A stretch of DNA of 64,000 nt, from NCBI GenBank assembly GCA_003215795.1, contig QCJV01000003.1:46473-110472 (forward strand), in the 5' to 3' direction. Both the position numbers and the translations under genes were made by a program. Shown piece by piece: positions 18,289 through 29,529 of this stretch. Each line of letters begins with the position of its first letter. Positions within the stretch are counted from its first letter, which is position 1. The notes beneath the pieces were generated by a model. That model did not search any database. It saw only the letters and a program-made list of their open reading frames with translations, and had not been told where the DNA came from. Origin of the DNA: Prochlorococcus sp. AG-409-F19 (GTDB lineage: Bacteria; Cyanobacteriota; Cyanobacteriia; PCC-6307; Cyanobiaceae).

Positions 18289-19743
18289 ATGAGCCTAATC
18301 AATGTAGTGACTAACAATTCTATAACCCCTGTCATCCTTTGTGGTGGTTCAGGGACAAGGCTATGGCCATTATCAAGAGAAAGTTATCCAAAACAATTCT
18401 GGGCTCTAAGCAATAAGAGTGATAAAACATTACTTCAGCAAACTTGTCAACGTATTCAAGGAATTAAAAAGCTTGAAAGCCCTTTTTTGATTTGCAATGA
18501 AGAGCATCGGTTCATAGTTGCAGAACAAATGCGTCAAATAAATCTCAAAGAAAGTACTATTTTTTTAGAACCAATAGCCCGAAATACAGCCCCAGCGATA
18601 ACAATTGCTGCCTTAAAAGCCAAGGGATCCAACAAAGATCCTTTACTACTTGTGCTATCTGCTGATCATATTATAGCTGATAACAAAAGTTTTTTAGAAG
18701 CAATAGAAGCTGGACGTTCTGCCGCAGATTCAGGAAGGTTGGTGACTTTTGGAATCTGTCCAACCTCGCCTGAAACAGGCTATGGATATATCGAAGCATG
18801 CGCCAATACAAATAATGCATTGACGTCATCAACAATTAAAAGATTTGTAGAAAAACCTGATAAAGAAACTGCTCAGAAATTCATTACTGATGCTCGTTTT
18901 ACTTGGAATAGTGGAATCTTTCTATTTAAAGCAAGTACAATTCTTGAAGAACTAGAGAATTTAGCACCTGAAATTCTTCGTTCCTGTAAGAAAGCACTGG
19001 AACAAAATTCAAAAGATCTAGATTTTCAAAGGTTAGATAAAAAAGCGTTTACCAAATGTCCTAATTTGTCAATTGATGTAGCAATTATGGAAAAAACTAA
19101 ACTAGGAACTGTGATTCCTCTAAATGCCGGATGGAATGACATTGGAAGCTGGGATGCACTCTGGAAAGACTCTACAAAAGATATCAATGGAAATGTTTTA
19201 CAAGGAAAAGTGATTTCGAAAAATAATTCAAACTGCTATTTAAGAAGCGAAAATCGCTTAATAGTTGGACTTGGCGTAAAAGACTTAGTCGTTGTTGAAA
19301 CAGACGATGCTGTTCTCATTGCAGACCGCAGTAAGTCTCAGGATATAAAGTCAATAGTCAGAAAGTTAAAAGAAGACAATAATATTTCAGGAAGATCCCA
19401 TACAAAAGTATATCGTCCTTGGGGTTATTATACTTCACTAATTAATCACAACAGTTGGCAAGTAAAGAAGATCCAAGTTAACCCTGGAGCTAGTCTTTCG
19501 CTCCAAATGCATCATCATCGCTCAGAGCATTGGGTAGTGGTTAAAGGTACTGCTTTAGTAGAGAATGATTCTAAGAAAGAATTACTAGAGGAAAATCAAA
19601 GCACTTATATACCATTAGGATGTAAACATAGGCTTACAAATCCTGGCAAAATACCTTTAGAGTTAATAGAAATACAAAGTGGAAGTTATATTGGAGAAGA
19701 TGATATTGTTAGATTTGATGACAATTATGGACGTACAAATTAG
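18289..19743 (+). CDS. manC: Mannose-1-phosphate guanylyltransferase / mannose-6-phosphate isomerase
   Basis: This enzyme makes GDP-mannose for envelope polysaccharides and glycans. The N-terminal nucleotidyltransferase domain has CGGSGTRLWPLSRESYPKQF and the dinucleotide-site LVLSADHII. FVEKPDKETA and NSGIFLFKAS follow. The C-terminal cupin isomerase domain (from about residue 370) shows RPWGYY and QMHHHRSEHWVVVKGTA with metal-binding histidines. The length of 484 residues agrees with the bifunctional type II form. It starts with ATG and follows rimM on the plus strand; glmS is convergent. Both supply sugar nucleotides for the cell surface. Confidence 0.95.
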   Translation: MSLINVVTNNSITPVILCGGSGTRLWPLSRESYPKQFWALSNKSDKTLLQQTCQRIQGIKKLESPFLICNEEHRFIVAEQMRQINLKESTIFLEPIARNTAPAITIAALKAKGSNKDPLLLVLSADHIIADNKSFLEAIEAGRSAADSGRLVTFGICPTSPETGYGYIEACANTNNALTSSTIKRFVEKPDKETAQKFITDARFTWNSGIFLFKASTILEELENLAPEILRSCKKALEQNSKDLDFQRLDKKAFTKCPNLSIDVAIMEKTKLGTVIPLNAGWNDIGSWDALWKDSTKDINGNVLQGKVISKNNSNCYLRSENRLIVGLGVKDLVVVETDDAVLIADRSKSQDIKSIVRKLKEDNNISGRSHTKVYRPWGYYTSLINHNSWQVKKIQVNPGASLSLQMHHHRSEHWVVVKGTALVENDSKKELLEENQSTYIPLGCKHRLTNPGKIPLELIEIQSGSYIGEDDIVRFDDNYGRTN

Positions 19744-19764
19744 ATCGATTTACTTAAAATCCTT

Positions 19765-21669
19765 CTATTCAACTGTTACACTTTTTGCGAGATTGCGAGG
19801 TTGATCAACATCCAAGCCGCGTTGTGCAGCGATATGATAGCTCAATAATTGAAGCGGAATTACAGTTAACAATGGACTAATCCATTCGCTTACCTTAGGA
19901 ATAGGTAATAGATGATCAAAGATTTGAGTCTCAGCTGATTCAGGTGCTATACCAATCAAGCAAGCATTTCTAGCCTTAGCTTCTTGCGCATTACTCAAGA
20001 CTTTTTCAAAAACTACTCCATGAGTAGCTATTGAAATAACTGGAACCTTATGATCTAACAATGCAATAGGTCCATGCTTCATTTCTCCAGCAGGTAAACC
20101 TTCAGCATGAATATAACTAATCTCCTTTAATTTCAATGCAGCCTCTAATGCTATTGGATAATTAATTCCTCGGCCTAAAAAAATTACATCCTTAGTATTA
20201 ACAAATTGGTAAGCTAATTTTTCAGTAAGTTTATTATGATTATTAATTAAATCTCTTAAATAGTTTGGAACTAATTTCAGCTCTTCACATATATCATTTA
20301 TTTCTTGTATAGATCGATTTTTATTCCTGGCTGCAATCATTATAGCTAAACCGTAAAAAGCTAATAATTGACCTAAGAAGGTTTTAGTAGCTGCAACTCC
20401 TACTTCTAATCCTGCTCCTATATCAATGATATTAGTGACTTGTCGAGCCAAGGAACTTTCTATTCTATTCGTTATTCCTAATACCCTAGAAGAGAATAAA
20501 TCATCTTTAAGAGTTGAACGTCTTTCAGATTCCATCATCAATGCCGCAAGCGTATCAGCTGTTTCTCCTGATTGAGTAACACCAATAGTTAAAATATTGG
20601 GGGCTAGAGGAGGCGGAGCATAACGAAATTCACTTGCAAAGAAAACTGTCGATGGCAAGCCAGAAAATTGTTCCAAAAGATAAGCACCAACCATGGCTGC
20701 ATGTCGACTTGTTCCACACGCTAAAATTTGAACCGCTTCTATAGAGTCATACAAGGAATCCTTAAACGGAAAAGCAATTGGCGATGAAGTAGGTAATTTA
20801 TCAGGTAAAAATCGCGCAATCCACTGTTCAGCAGTTTCAGGCTGCTCATAAATCTCTTTAAGCATGAAATGTCGAAATTGACCTTTATCGATATTCTTTT
20901 CAGAACCAACTATCAATGAAGGTTTTCTATATTGTCTTTTCCCTTCAGAATCATAGATCTCTACCCCTAAAGGAGTAAGCAAAGCTAATTCTTTATCTTC
21001 CAAAGGCAAAACTGTTTTTGTAAATCCAGCAAAGGCTGTTGAATCACTTGCACAAAGAAACTCACCTTGAGTAAACCCTATTAATAATGGGGCTTTGTTC
21101 TTAGCAACAATCAAAACATCTGGAGTCTCAGTCCATATGACTGCCAATGCATATGATCCTTGCAATAAATTAAGAACCTCCCTAACAGCTAAAAACAACA
21201 TTTCTCCTTTAGAAGCCACACCCTCCTGTTTTAATCGAGTCAATGCTTCTGAAATCAAATGAGGAATAACCTCAGTATCAGTATCAGAAACAAATCTAAT
21301 GCCTTGTTTCTGAAGTTTTTCTCTTAATAACGTGTAATTCTCAATGATCCCATTTTGAACAACAGCCACTTGGTCTGAAGAGTCAAGATGAGGGTGAGCA
21401 TTTCTAACCTCAGGCTTGCCATGGGTAGCCCATCTTGTATGACCTATTCCGATATTCCCTGGAGCTCCATCTTTTGAAAGCAAATTTAAAAGATTAACTA
21501 ATTTACCTTTAGCCTTCTTACAAGTAATAAAACCTCTGTCACTACTTCCCTTAGTACTTATAGTAGCCAGTCCGGCAGAATCATATCCTCTATATTCAAG
21601 CTTTTTAAGGCCCTCTAAAAGAATCGGAGATGCTTCACGAGAGCCAACTAGTGCGACTATTCCACACAT
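19765..21669 (-). CDS. glmS: Glutamine--fructose-6-phosphate aminotransferase
   Basis: GlmS makes glucosamine-6-phosphate from fructose-6-phosphate and glutamine, the first step to peptidoglycan and lipopolysaccharide amino sugars. The start MCGIVALVG exposes the catalytic Cys2 after removal of Met. GHTRWATHGKP and QNGIIENY belong to the glutaminase domain. Two SIS domains follow, with CGTSRHAAMVGAY, VTQSGETADTLAAL and LGRGINYPIALEAALKLKEI. The C-terminus ends LAKSVTVE as in other members. Its 634 residues are normal. No glmS ribozyme is visible in the 79-bp gap to psaC on the same strand. Confidence 0.97.
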   Translation of the reverse strand: MCGIVALVGSREASPILLEGLKKLEYRGYDSAGLATISTKGSSDRGFITCKKAKGKLVNLLNLLSKDGAPGNIGIGHTRWATHGKPEVRNAHPHLDSSDQVAVVQNGIIENYTLLREKLQKQGIRFVSDTDTEVIPHLISEALTRLKQEGVASKGEMLFLAVREVLNLLQGSYALAVIWTETPDVLIVAKNKAPLLIGFTQGEFLCASDSTAFAGFTKTVLPLEDKELALLTPLGVEIYDSEGKRQYRKPSLIVGSEKNIDKGQFRHFMLKEIYEQPETAEQWIARFLPDKLPTSSPIAFPFKDSLYDSIEAVQILACGTSRHAAMVGAYLLEQFSGLPSTVFFASEFRYAPPPLAPNILTIGVTQSGETADTLAALMMESERRSTLKDDLFSSRVLGITNRIESSLARQVTNIIDIGAGLEVGVAATKTFLGQLLAFYGLAIMIAARNKNRSIQEINDICEELKLVPNYLRDLINNHNKLTEKLAYQFVNTKDVIFLGRGINYPIALEAALKLKEISYIHAEGLPAGEMKHGPIALLDHKVPVISIATHGVVFEKVLSNAQEAKARNACLIGIAPESAETQIFDHLLPIPKVSEWISPLLTVIPLQLLSYHIAAQRGLDVDQPRNLAKSVTVE

Positions 21670-21748
21670 ATATAAAAGTATGAACTTAAATCCATAGCCT
21701 TACGGACTGTAAAGAACATACTCCAAAGACGAATTTTACAAAAGCAAG

Positions 21749-22000
<252 letters not shown>

Positions 22001-22080
22001 CTATAGATAACGTTACTTGTAAAAAACTTTACTCAATTTGGTTCAACATAAAGAGATTCATGCATCTGGCTTCACTCTTG

Positions 22081-22108
22081 TTAACTCGCGACCATTAACT
22101 CGTAAGAT
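22081..22108 (+). promoter_or_regulatory. Direct repeat and candidate promoter upstream of acpP
   Basis: The octamer TTAACTCG occurs twice (22081-22088 and 22095-22102), 14 bp apart start to start. TAAGAT, a reasonable -10 element, follows directly at 22103-22108, about 20 bp before the acpP ATG. The repeats would overlap the -35 and spacer, so they could be an operator for the acpP-fabF unit. This is a reading of sequence only. Confidence 0.35.
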
Positions 22109-22128
22109 AGGAACAAATCTCTAGAATT

Positions 22129-22371
22129 ATGTCTCAGGAAGCAATTCTCGAAAAAGTTCGTTCCATCGTTGCAGAGCAACTTAGTGTTGATGCAGGCGAA
22201 ATCAAGCCGGATTCCAATTTCCAGAATGATCTTGGAGCAGACTCTCTGGACACCGTCGAATTGGTAATGGCTCTCGAAGAAGCATTTGATATCGAGATTC
22301 CAGATGAATCTGCAGAAGGCATAGCCACAGTGGGTGATGCCGTTAAATACATAGAAGACAAGCAATCCTGA
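22129..22371 (+). CDS. acpP: Acyl carrier protein
   Basis: ACP carries growing fatty-acid chains on a phosphopantetheine arm. The attachment serine is in [19 protein letters not shown], which is the classical motif. The protein has 80 residues, is acidic and helical, and starts with ATG at 22129. fabF begins 7 bp after its stop, so the two are an operon for fatty-acid elongation. A direct repeat lies just upstream, and psaC diverges on the other side. Confidence 0.98.
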   Translation: MSQEAILEKVRSIVAEQLSVDAGEIKPDSNFQNDLGADSLDTVELVMALEEAFDIEIPDESAEGIATVGDAVKYIEDKQS

Positions 22372-22378
22372 GGACCTA

Positions 22379-23626
22379 ATGATGGAGAACCTCCATCGAG
22401 TTGTAATAACTGGTCTTGGCGCTATTACTCCTATTGGCAATACCGTCAAAGATTATCTCCTTGGATTACAGTCTGGCCGCAATGGGGTCGGACCTATCAG
22501 CCTGTTTGATGCTTCTCAGCATGCTTGCAGGTTTGCAGCAGAAGTTACCAATTTTGATCCAATTGGAATACTAGAACCAAAAGAATCCAAAAGATGGGAT
22601 CGATTCTCAAAGTTTGGTGTTGTTGCTGCAAAAGAAGCAATTGCAGATTCCGGACTAACAATCAATGAAAGCAATGCATCGCGTATTGGAGTCATTATTG
22701 GGTCTGGCGTTGGAGGATTGCTCACTATGGAAACGCAAGCCCAAGTTCTCAATAACAAAGGGCCAGGAAGAGTTAGCCCTTTTACTGTTCCAATGATGAT
22801 CCCCAACATGGCAACTGGTCTTGCCGCAATTGCTCTTGGGGCAAAAGGCCCTAGCTCAGCTGTCTCAACAGCATGTGCTGCCGGTTCTAACGCTATCGGA
22901 GATTCATTTAGGCTTCTTCAATTGGGAAAAGCAGACGCAATGGTTTGCGGAGGTGCCGAAGCCAGCATTACTCCTCTTGGAGTAGCAGGATTTTCTAGTG
23001 CAAAAGCTCTATCGTTCCGTAATGACGACCCTTCTTCTGCAAGCAGACCTTTTGATGCTGATAGAGATGGTTTCGTAATAGGAGAAGGGTCAGGCATACT
23101 AGTACTTGAGACACTTGAGCATGCAAAAAATCGTAATGCTCAAATTTATGCTGAAGTGATTGGATATGGCACTACCTGCGATGCTCATCACATTACAGCA
23201 CCTTCTCCAGGCGGCATCGGTGGATCAAAAGCTATTGCAGAGGCTCTTCAAGATGGAAGCATAGATTCTCAAGAAGTTGATTACATTAATGCTCATGGAA
23301 CAAGCACATCTGCTAATGATAAAAATGAAACTTCAGCAATAAAAACTGCATTAGGAGATAGAGCTAAGCAAATCCCAATTAGCTCAACAAAATCTATGAC
23401 AGGTCATCTTCTGGGAGGATCTGGGGGCATTGAGGCCGTAGCATGTGTACTTTCTATTAGCCATGGAGTAGTTCCACCAACCATCAATTACTCCAAGCCA
23501 GATCCTGACTGTGATCTGGACTACGTTCCTAACACAGCTAGAGAAAGCAAGTTAAATGTTGTATTGTCTAACTCATTTGGTTTCGGAGGGCATAATGTTT
23601 GCCTTGCCTTCCGAAAAATGAGCTAA
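22379..23626 (+). CDS. fabF: 3-oxoacyl-[acyl-carrier-protein] synthase II
   Basis: FabF condenses malonyl-ACP with acyl-ACP to lengthen fatty acids, and it acts in control of membrane fluidity. The N-terminal RVVITGLGAITPIGNTV is typical. The catalytic triad is complete: Cys in STACAAGSNAI, His in NAHGTSTSANDKNE and His in SMTGHLLGGSGGIEA. The length of 415 residues is normal. Two ATG codons stand side by side at 22379 and 22382; either can be the start. It follows acpP by 7 bp, and tktA follows after 49 bp. Confidence 0.98.
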   Translation: MMENLHRVVITGLGAITPIGNTVKDYLLGLQSGRNGVGPISLFDASQHACRFAAEVTNFDPIGILEPKESKRWDRFSKFGVVAAKEAIADSGLTINESNASRIGVIIGSGVGGLLTMETQAQVLNNKGPGRVSPFTVPMMIPNMATGLAAIALGAKGPSSAVSTACAAGSNAIGDSFRLLQLGKADAMVCGGAEASITPLGVAGFSSAKALSFRNDDPSSASRPFDADRDGFVIGEGSGILVLETLEHAKNRNAQIYAEVIGYGTTCDAHHITAPSPGGIGGSKAIAEALQDGSIDSQEVDYINAHGTSTSANDKNETSAIKTALGDRAKQIPISSTKSMTGHLLGGSGGIEAVACVLSISHGVVPPTINYSKPDPDCDLDYVPNTARESKLNVVLSNSFGFGGHNVCLAFRKMS

Positions 23627-23675
23627 TCAACTACTTACTCAACCAGTCTGAATCTTTCAATTACCAATTAACAAA

Positions 23676-25685
23676 ATGGTCGCTGCGCCCACTTCACTTG
23701 AATCACTCTGCATCAATAGCATCAGAATGCTTGCAGTTGACGCTGTAAATAAATCTAATAGTGGTCACCCAGGTCTGCCAATGGGCTGCGCTCCTATGGG
23801 TTATACACTATGGGATCAATTTCTCCGTCATAATCCTAAAAATCCAAAATGGTTTAACCGAGATCGTTTTGTTCTATCAGCTGGACATGGGTGCATGTTG
23901 CTTTATGCACTTTTACACCTCACTGGTTATGACTCAGTATCTATAGAAGATATAAAACAGTTCAGACAATGGGGAGCTAAAACACCAGGTCATCCAGAAA
24001 CATTTGAAACACCTGGAGTTGAGGTAACAGCAGGACCACTAGGAGCTGGAATTTCTAATGCAGTAGGACTTGCGATAGCCGAAGCTCACTTGGCCGCAAA
24101 GTTTAACAAGCCAGATTCAAAAATTGTTGATCATTTTACTTATGTGATCATGGGGGATGGATGCAACCAAGAAGGTGTTGCTTCAGAAGCATGTTCACTA
24201 GCAGGACATCTGAAATTAGGAAAATTGATCGCTCTATATGACGACAATCACATCACCATTGATGGAAGAACTGATGTTTCTTTTACTGAAGATGTTCTAA
24301 AAAGATATGAATCTTATGGTTGGCATATTCAGCACGTCCCGGATGGAAATAAAGACGTAAATGCAATTGCAAATGCTATTCAAGAAGCAAAAAAAGTTAC
24401 TGATAAGCCTTCTATCATCAAAATCACTACAACTATTGGGTATGGATCACCTAATAAAAGTGACACCGCAGGGGTTCATGGTGCTCCTCTTGGTGCAGAA
24501 GAAGCGGATTTAACCAGAAAATCATTAGATTGGTCTTATGGCCCTTTCGAAATTCCACAAGAAGCCTACGGGCAATTCAGAAAAGCAATCGAAAAAGGAG
24601 CAGCCCTAGAAAGTGAATGGAATGAACAATTAAACGATTATCGAAGAAAATATCCCTCAGAAGCCAAGGAATTTGAGCGCTCATTAAGAGGTGAACTACC
24701 CGAGAACTGGGACAAAGATCTCCCTACTTATACAACAGCTGATAAAGGTTTAGCTACAAGAAAACATTCACAAATTTGCCTAGGTTCTATTGGGCCAAAC
24801 CTACCTGAATTAATTGGAGGGTCAGCTGATCTCACGCATTCAAACTATACGGATATTAAAGGAGAGACTGGCTCTTTCCAAGCCGATACTCCAGAAAAAA
24901 GGTATCTACATTTTGGGGTAAGAGAACATGCTATGGCAGCAATTTTAAACGGTATCGCTTATCACGACAGTGGCTTAATTCCTTATGGCGGAACATTTCT
25001 TGTCTTCGCTGACTACATGAGAGGTTCAATGCGACTATCAGCGTTGAGTGAACTCGGAGTAATTTATGTCCTTACTCATGACTCAATTGGAGTTGGTGAG
25101 GATGGTCCTACGCATCAGCCGATTGAAACAATTCCATCATTGCGAGCAATACCAAACATGATGGTTTTCCGACCTGGAGATGGCAATGAAACTAGTGGGG
25201 CGTACAAAGTTGCAATTAGCAATCGTAAACGTCCAAGTTCTCTTTGCTTAAGTAGACAAGGAATGCCAAATCAAGCCAATTCATCAATAGAGAAAGTAGC
25301 TTTAGGTGGCTATATTCTTGAAGATTGCTCAGGAACACCTGAATTAATCTTTATTGGGACAGGTAGCGAGTTGCATTTATGTGTTGACGCTGCCAAGGAA
25401 TTAACCAATCAAGGTAAAAAAGTTAGAGTCGTATCCATGCCCTGCGTAGAACTTTTTGAAGAGCAAAGTGACTCTTACAAAGAAGAAGTTCTACCATCCA
25501 ATGTACGAAAACGCATTGTTGTAGAAGCCGCTGAAACGTTTGGATGGCATAAATATATTGGGCTTGATGGAGACAGTGTAACTATGAGTAGCTTTGGTGC
25601 GTCTGCTCCAGGAGGAACTTGTATGGAAAAATTTGGTTTTACAGTTGAAAATGTATTAAATAAAGCGAAGAGACTTCTTAGCTAA
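23676..25685 (+). CDS. tktA: Transketolase
   Basis: Transketolase moves two-carbon units between sugar phosphates in the Calvin cycle and pentose phosphate pathway, using thiamine diphosphate. Signatures include [18 protein letters not shown] and the thiamine-diphosphate motif [30 protein letters not shown] and [13 protein letters not shown] carry substrate-binding histidines. The length of 669 residues is normal. It starts with ATG at 23676. Convergent thiC, which makes the thiamine precursor for its cofactor, lies beyond a shared terminator hairpin. Confidence 0.98.
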   Translation: MVAAPTSLESLCINSIRMLAVDAVNKSNSGHPGLPMGCAPMGYTLWDQFLRHNPKNPKWFNRDRFVLSAGHGCMLLYALLHLTGYDSVSIEDIKQFRQWGAKTPGHPETFETPGVEVTAGPLGAGISNAVGLAIAEAHLAAKFNKPDSKIVDHFTYVIMGDGCNQEGVASEACSLAGHLKLGKLIALYDDNHITIDGRTDVSFTEDVLKRYESYGWHIQHVPDGNKDVNAIANAIQEAKKVTDKPSIIKITTTIGYGSPNKSDTAGVHGAPLGAEEADLTRKSLDWSYGPFEIPQEAYGQFRKAIEKGAALESEWNEQLNDYRRKYPSEAKEFERSLRGELPENWDKDLPTYTTADKGLATRKHSQICLGSIGPNLPELIGGSADLTHSNYTDIKGETGSFQADTPEKRYLHFGVREHAMAAILNGIAYHDSGLIPYGGTFLVFADYMRGSMRLSALSELGVIYVLTHDSIGVGEDGPTHQPIETIPSLRAIPNMMVFRPGDGNETSGAYKVAISNRKRPSSLCLSRQGMPNQANSSIEKVALGGYILEDCSGTPELIFIGTGSELHLCVDAAKELTNQGKKVRVVSMPCVELFEEQSDSYKEEVLPSNVRKRIVVEAAETFGWHKYIGLDGDSVTMSSFGASAPGGTCMEKFGFTVENVLNKAKRLLS

Positions 25686-25698
25686 GATTAAAAAAATA

Positions 25699-25733
25699 AA
25701 AAAGGGTTTAATTATTGAATTAAACCTTTTTTT
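25699..25733 (+). terminator. Bidirectional terminator between tktA and thiC
   Basis: The stem GGTTTAATT/AATTAAACC with a 4-nt loop (ATTG) is flanked by an A-run on the left and a T-run on the right. It therefore reads as an intrinsic terminator on both strands. It lies in the 49 bp between the convergent tktA and thiC stops, the expected place for a shared one. Confidence 0.85.
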
Positions 25734-25734
25734 G

Positions 25735-27153
<1,419 letters not shown>

Positions 27154-27180
27154 TTAGAACCATGCCTTGATCACTCTCTT

Positions 27181-27266
27181 TCACTTTCCTTCGCCGGGAT
27201 CAACCGTATCAGGTTCAGAGGGTGTGATCTCAGCCAAAAGCAAAAGCTCTTATGGCACCCCTAGTG
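27181..27266 (-). promoter_or_regulatory. TPP riboswitch upstream of thiC
   Basis: Read on the minus strand, the sequence contains GGGGTGCC, then GGCTGAGATCACACCCTCTG followed by AACCTGATACGGTTGATCCC and GGCGAAGG. These are the conserved cores of the thiamine pyrophosphate riboswitch, including the thi box ACC-CTGAACCTGAT. It sits in the 5' leader of thiC. TPP binding would lower thiC expression. About 60 bases separate it from the start codon and must contain the expression platform, whose mechanism is not clear. Confidence 0.95.
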
Positions 27267-27323
27267 ATATGTTCAAGCTAGCTATTTTTTAAGCTCTAGG
27301 TCCTTTTCTGTAAAATCAAATTA

Positions 27324-27542
27324 TTAATTCAGAGTATTTCTTCTATTCAACATTTGATTTAACAATTTTTTCCGCCGTTTAGTTCTACCTAAAGTATTCG
27401 AAAAAATAAGTCCTATCCCAACAACTAAAGCTGGTATTGCTTGAACACGATTATTGTCTTTACGATGAAAAAAGCCAATTATTGCAATAAGAACTAAGCA
27501 TGGTGCTGCAAGAGATAATAAAAAATTCTTAGAAGTTTTCAT
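27324..27542 (-). CDS. Small two-helix membrane protein (DUF3188-like)
   Basis: The protein has 72 residues, with two hydrophobic segments (LSLAAPCLVLIAIIGFF and AIPALVVGIGLIFSN) and a basic tail TKRRKKLLNQMLNRR. The track starts further upstream at 27584 inside the previous gene. The ATG at 27542 overlaps the amidohydrolase stop by 4 bp (ATGA) and is a better start. It resembles the short cyanobacterial membrane proteins grouped as DUF3188, from memory. Function is unknown. It is the last gene of the ruvB operon. Confidence 0.7.
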   Translation of the reverse strand: MKTSKNFLLSLAAPCLVLIAIIGFFHRKDNNRVQAIPALVVGIGLIFSNTLGRTKRRKKLLNQMLNRRNTLN

Positions 27543-28738
27543 TTCAAAGACTCTCTTGAACAAAATTGTTGTTTTTCCATCCAAGTCATTAGGCTTTGAA
27601 AAATTACACGAATTCCAATTTCAATACTTTTTTCATCAGGAGAAAAATAACCATTATGTAATGGAGCACATCCTTCAGGAGGCGCTACTCCAAGACGAAA
27701 CATTGTCCCAGGAACATCATCTAAAAATTCTGCAAAATCCTCTGCACCCAAGGAAGGTAATTCTAAGTGCTTCACATTTTCTTCTCCAAGCAAAGATTTT
27801 CCGGCTTCTTCAACGAAGGCTGTTAAACCAGGATCATTCCAAACAGGAGGTGCAATAGATGTATATTTAACCAAAGCCTCTGCCCCAAAGCTTTTAGCAA
27901 TTCCTTGAACTATATCTTCAATCCATTTAGGAAGAGTTTCATTTAAACTTGCATCTAAACAACGTACTGTTCCCAAAAGCTTTACTCTATCCGCAATTAC
28001 ATTAAAAGCTTGACCACCGTCAATTTTCCCAAAACTTACAACAACTGGCATCAATGCATCTAGTTGCCTTGCAATCGCTTCTTGAATACCACTAATAATC
28101 TTTGATGCTATCCAAATCGAATCAATAGTTTGATGAGGCCTAGCACCATGTCCTCCATTACCAATAATTTGAATTTCCAACTTGCCAGCTGCTGCAGTTA
28201 ACGTTCCACTTCGAACGCCAATACTACCAACAGGAAGTTCTGGATATACATGAACGCCAAAAAGCGCGTCTAAGCCTTTTGTTGCTCCATCTTGCTTCAT
28301 CCATCTTGCACCAGAGGCAATCTCTTCAGCAGGTTGAAACAATATTCTTACACCAGTTAATTGACTGTGATTTGCGGCAAGTAATCTTGCAACACCTAAA
28401 CCGATACAGGTATGAATATCATGTCCGCATGCGTGCATCACGCCTTTTGTTAAAGAAGAATAGGGAAGTCCGGTTTTTTCTTCCACAGGCAAAGCATCCA
28501 TATCTACTCTTAAACCAACTAGAGAAGTAGATATATTTCCCAACTCAGCAATTAAGCCTGTTCTACCTATTGATTCTGTGACCGTCCATCCGTACTTTCT
28601 TAATTCACCCGCCACAAGTGCAGCTGTTTGATGCTCTTCGCCACTCAATTCTGGATGTGCATGTAAATGCCTCCTAAGATCAATTAAATCAGGCAAAAAA
28701 GACTCTAAACTCAACACTGACTTTTTCAAAACATTCAT
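27539..28738 (-). CDS. M20 family amidohydrolase
   Basis: This is a zinc-type M20D peptidase of the hippurate/IAA-amino acid hydrolase group, which cleaves N-acyl or amide bonds of small molecules. LRRHLHAHPELSGEEHQT, GLRVDMDALPVEEKTG, HACGHDIHTCIGLG and FQPAEEIASGARWM hold the metal ligands and the catalytic glutamates. A dimerisation domain is in the middle. Its 399 residues are typical. It overlaps the upstream TPR gene by 4 bp (ATGA), a sign of translational coupling. The natural substrate cannot be read from the sequence. Confidence 0.92.
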   Translation of the reverse strand: MNVLKKSVLSLESFLPDLIDLRRHLHAHPELSGEEHQTAALVAGELRKYGWTVTESIGRTGLIAELGNISTSLVGLRVDMDALPVEEKTGLPYSSLTKGVMHACGHDIHTCIGLGVARLLAANHSQLTGVRILFQPAEEIASGARWMKQDGATKGLDALFGVHVYPELPVGSIGVRSGTLTAAAGKLEIQIIGNGGHGARPHQTIDSIWIASKIISGIQEAIARQLDALMPVVVSFGKIDGGQAFNVIADRVKLLGTVRCLDASLNETLPKWIEDIVQGIAKSFGAEALVKYTSIAPPVWNDPGLTAFVEEAGKSLLGEENVKHLELPSLGAEDFAEFLDDVPGTMFRLGVAPPEGCAPLHNGYFSPDEKSIEIGIRVIFQSLMTWMEKQQFCSRESLK

Positions 28739-29529
28739 ACTGCTTCTAAATCAACAAATGCCATCAGATCATGTATTGGATCAGAAGGCCACCGTCTCAC
28801 ATTTATAAGCCATTTTTCTTCTCTATATCTACTGTCAAGTCCAAATGCTGCAGTCCAATGGCTTTCAGCCTCTCCTGTTGACCCTTCTCTCCATAAAAGA
28901 GCAGTCAGCGCTGCCCTTGCATCTGCAAACATTGGATATTTACGAATCAGTGTCCTAAGCTCTTGTTCAGCTTGGGCAAATTGATTTAATTGATATGAAG
29001 CCAATGCTTTGCTAGATCGAGCCATAACATCTCCTGGATTAGCTATGGATGCTTTATTAAATAACTCTTGTGCTTGTAACCAATCACCTTGAACAGACCC
29101 CATGACATTTCCTAAATTATATAAAGCAGAAGAATTTTCTGGTTCTCTAGTAAGAACCCATTGATAATCATTAATAGCTTCTTTCCATTGACCTAAGGCT
29201 TCCTCAGCAATGCCTCGATTTAAATAAGGATCAGTTTCCAAAGGAAGAATCTTAATTGCCCTTGTTTGATCGAGAATCGCACCCTCATAATCACCCAATG
29301 CTAAACGTACATTTCCACGATTACTTAAAGCCGCTGCATTTTTTGGAGAAGACACTAGAAAACGATCCCAGCTTTCTAATGCAGCTACAAAATCACCTTT
29401 CTTGCTTTCATACAATGCCTTCTCATACAAGGAGGCATTGAATTCATTCCCAACTCCAACAGCACACAATGGAACCCCAATGCAAAATAAACAACATATA
29501 AAAAAAGAAAAGAAGATCTGATGCCTCAT
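28735..29529 (-). CDS. TPR-repeat protein with signal peptide
   Basis: This is a protein of 264 residues. It begins with a signal peptide-like stretch (residues 1-25, MRHQIFFSFFICCLFCIGVP) and is followed by at least four tetratricopeptide repeats. The repeats include ALSNRGNVRLALGDYEGAI, PYLNRGIAEEALGQWKEAI and ALYNLGNVMGSVQGDWLQA. TPR proteins act as scaffolds; this one is probably exported or membrane-anchored. Its ATG directly follows the ruvB stop. The C-terminal part (from about residue 215) is not repeated. Function is unknown. Confidence 0.85.
   Translation of the reverse strand: MRHQIFFSFFICCLFCIGVPLCAVGVGNEFNASLYEKALYESKKGDFVAALESWDRFLVSSPKNAAALSNRGNVRLALGDYEGAILDQTRAIKILPLETDPYLNRGIAEEALGQWKEAINDYQWVLTREPENSSALYNLGNVMGSVQGDWLQAQELFNKASIANPGDVMARSSKALASYQLNQFAQAEQELRTLIRKYPMFADARAALTALLWREGSTGEAESHWTAAFGLDSRYREEKWLINVRRWPSDPIHDLMAFVDLEAV

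Noticed and set aside
27543-27584. Upstream start of the small membrane protein gene
   Set aside because: The longer form overlaps the amidohydrolase by 46 bp; ATG at 27542 with a 4-bp overlap is better.
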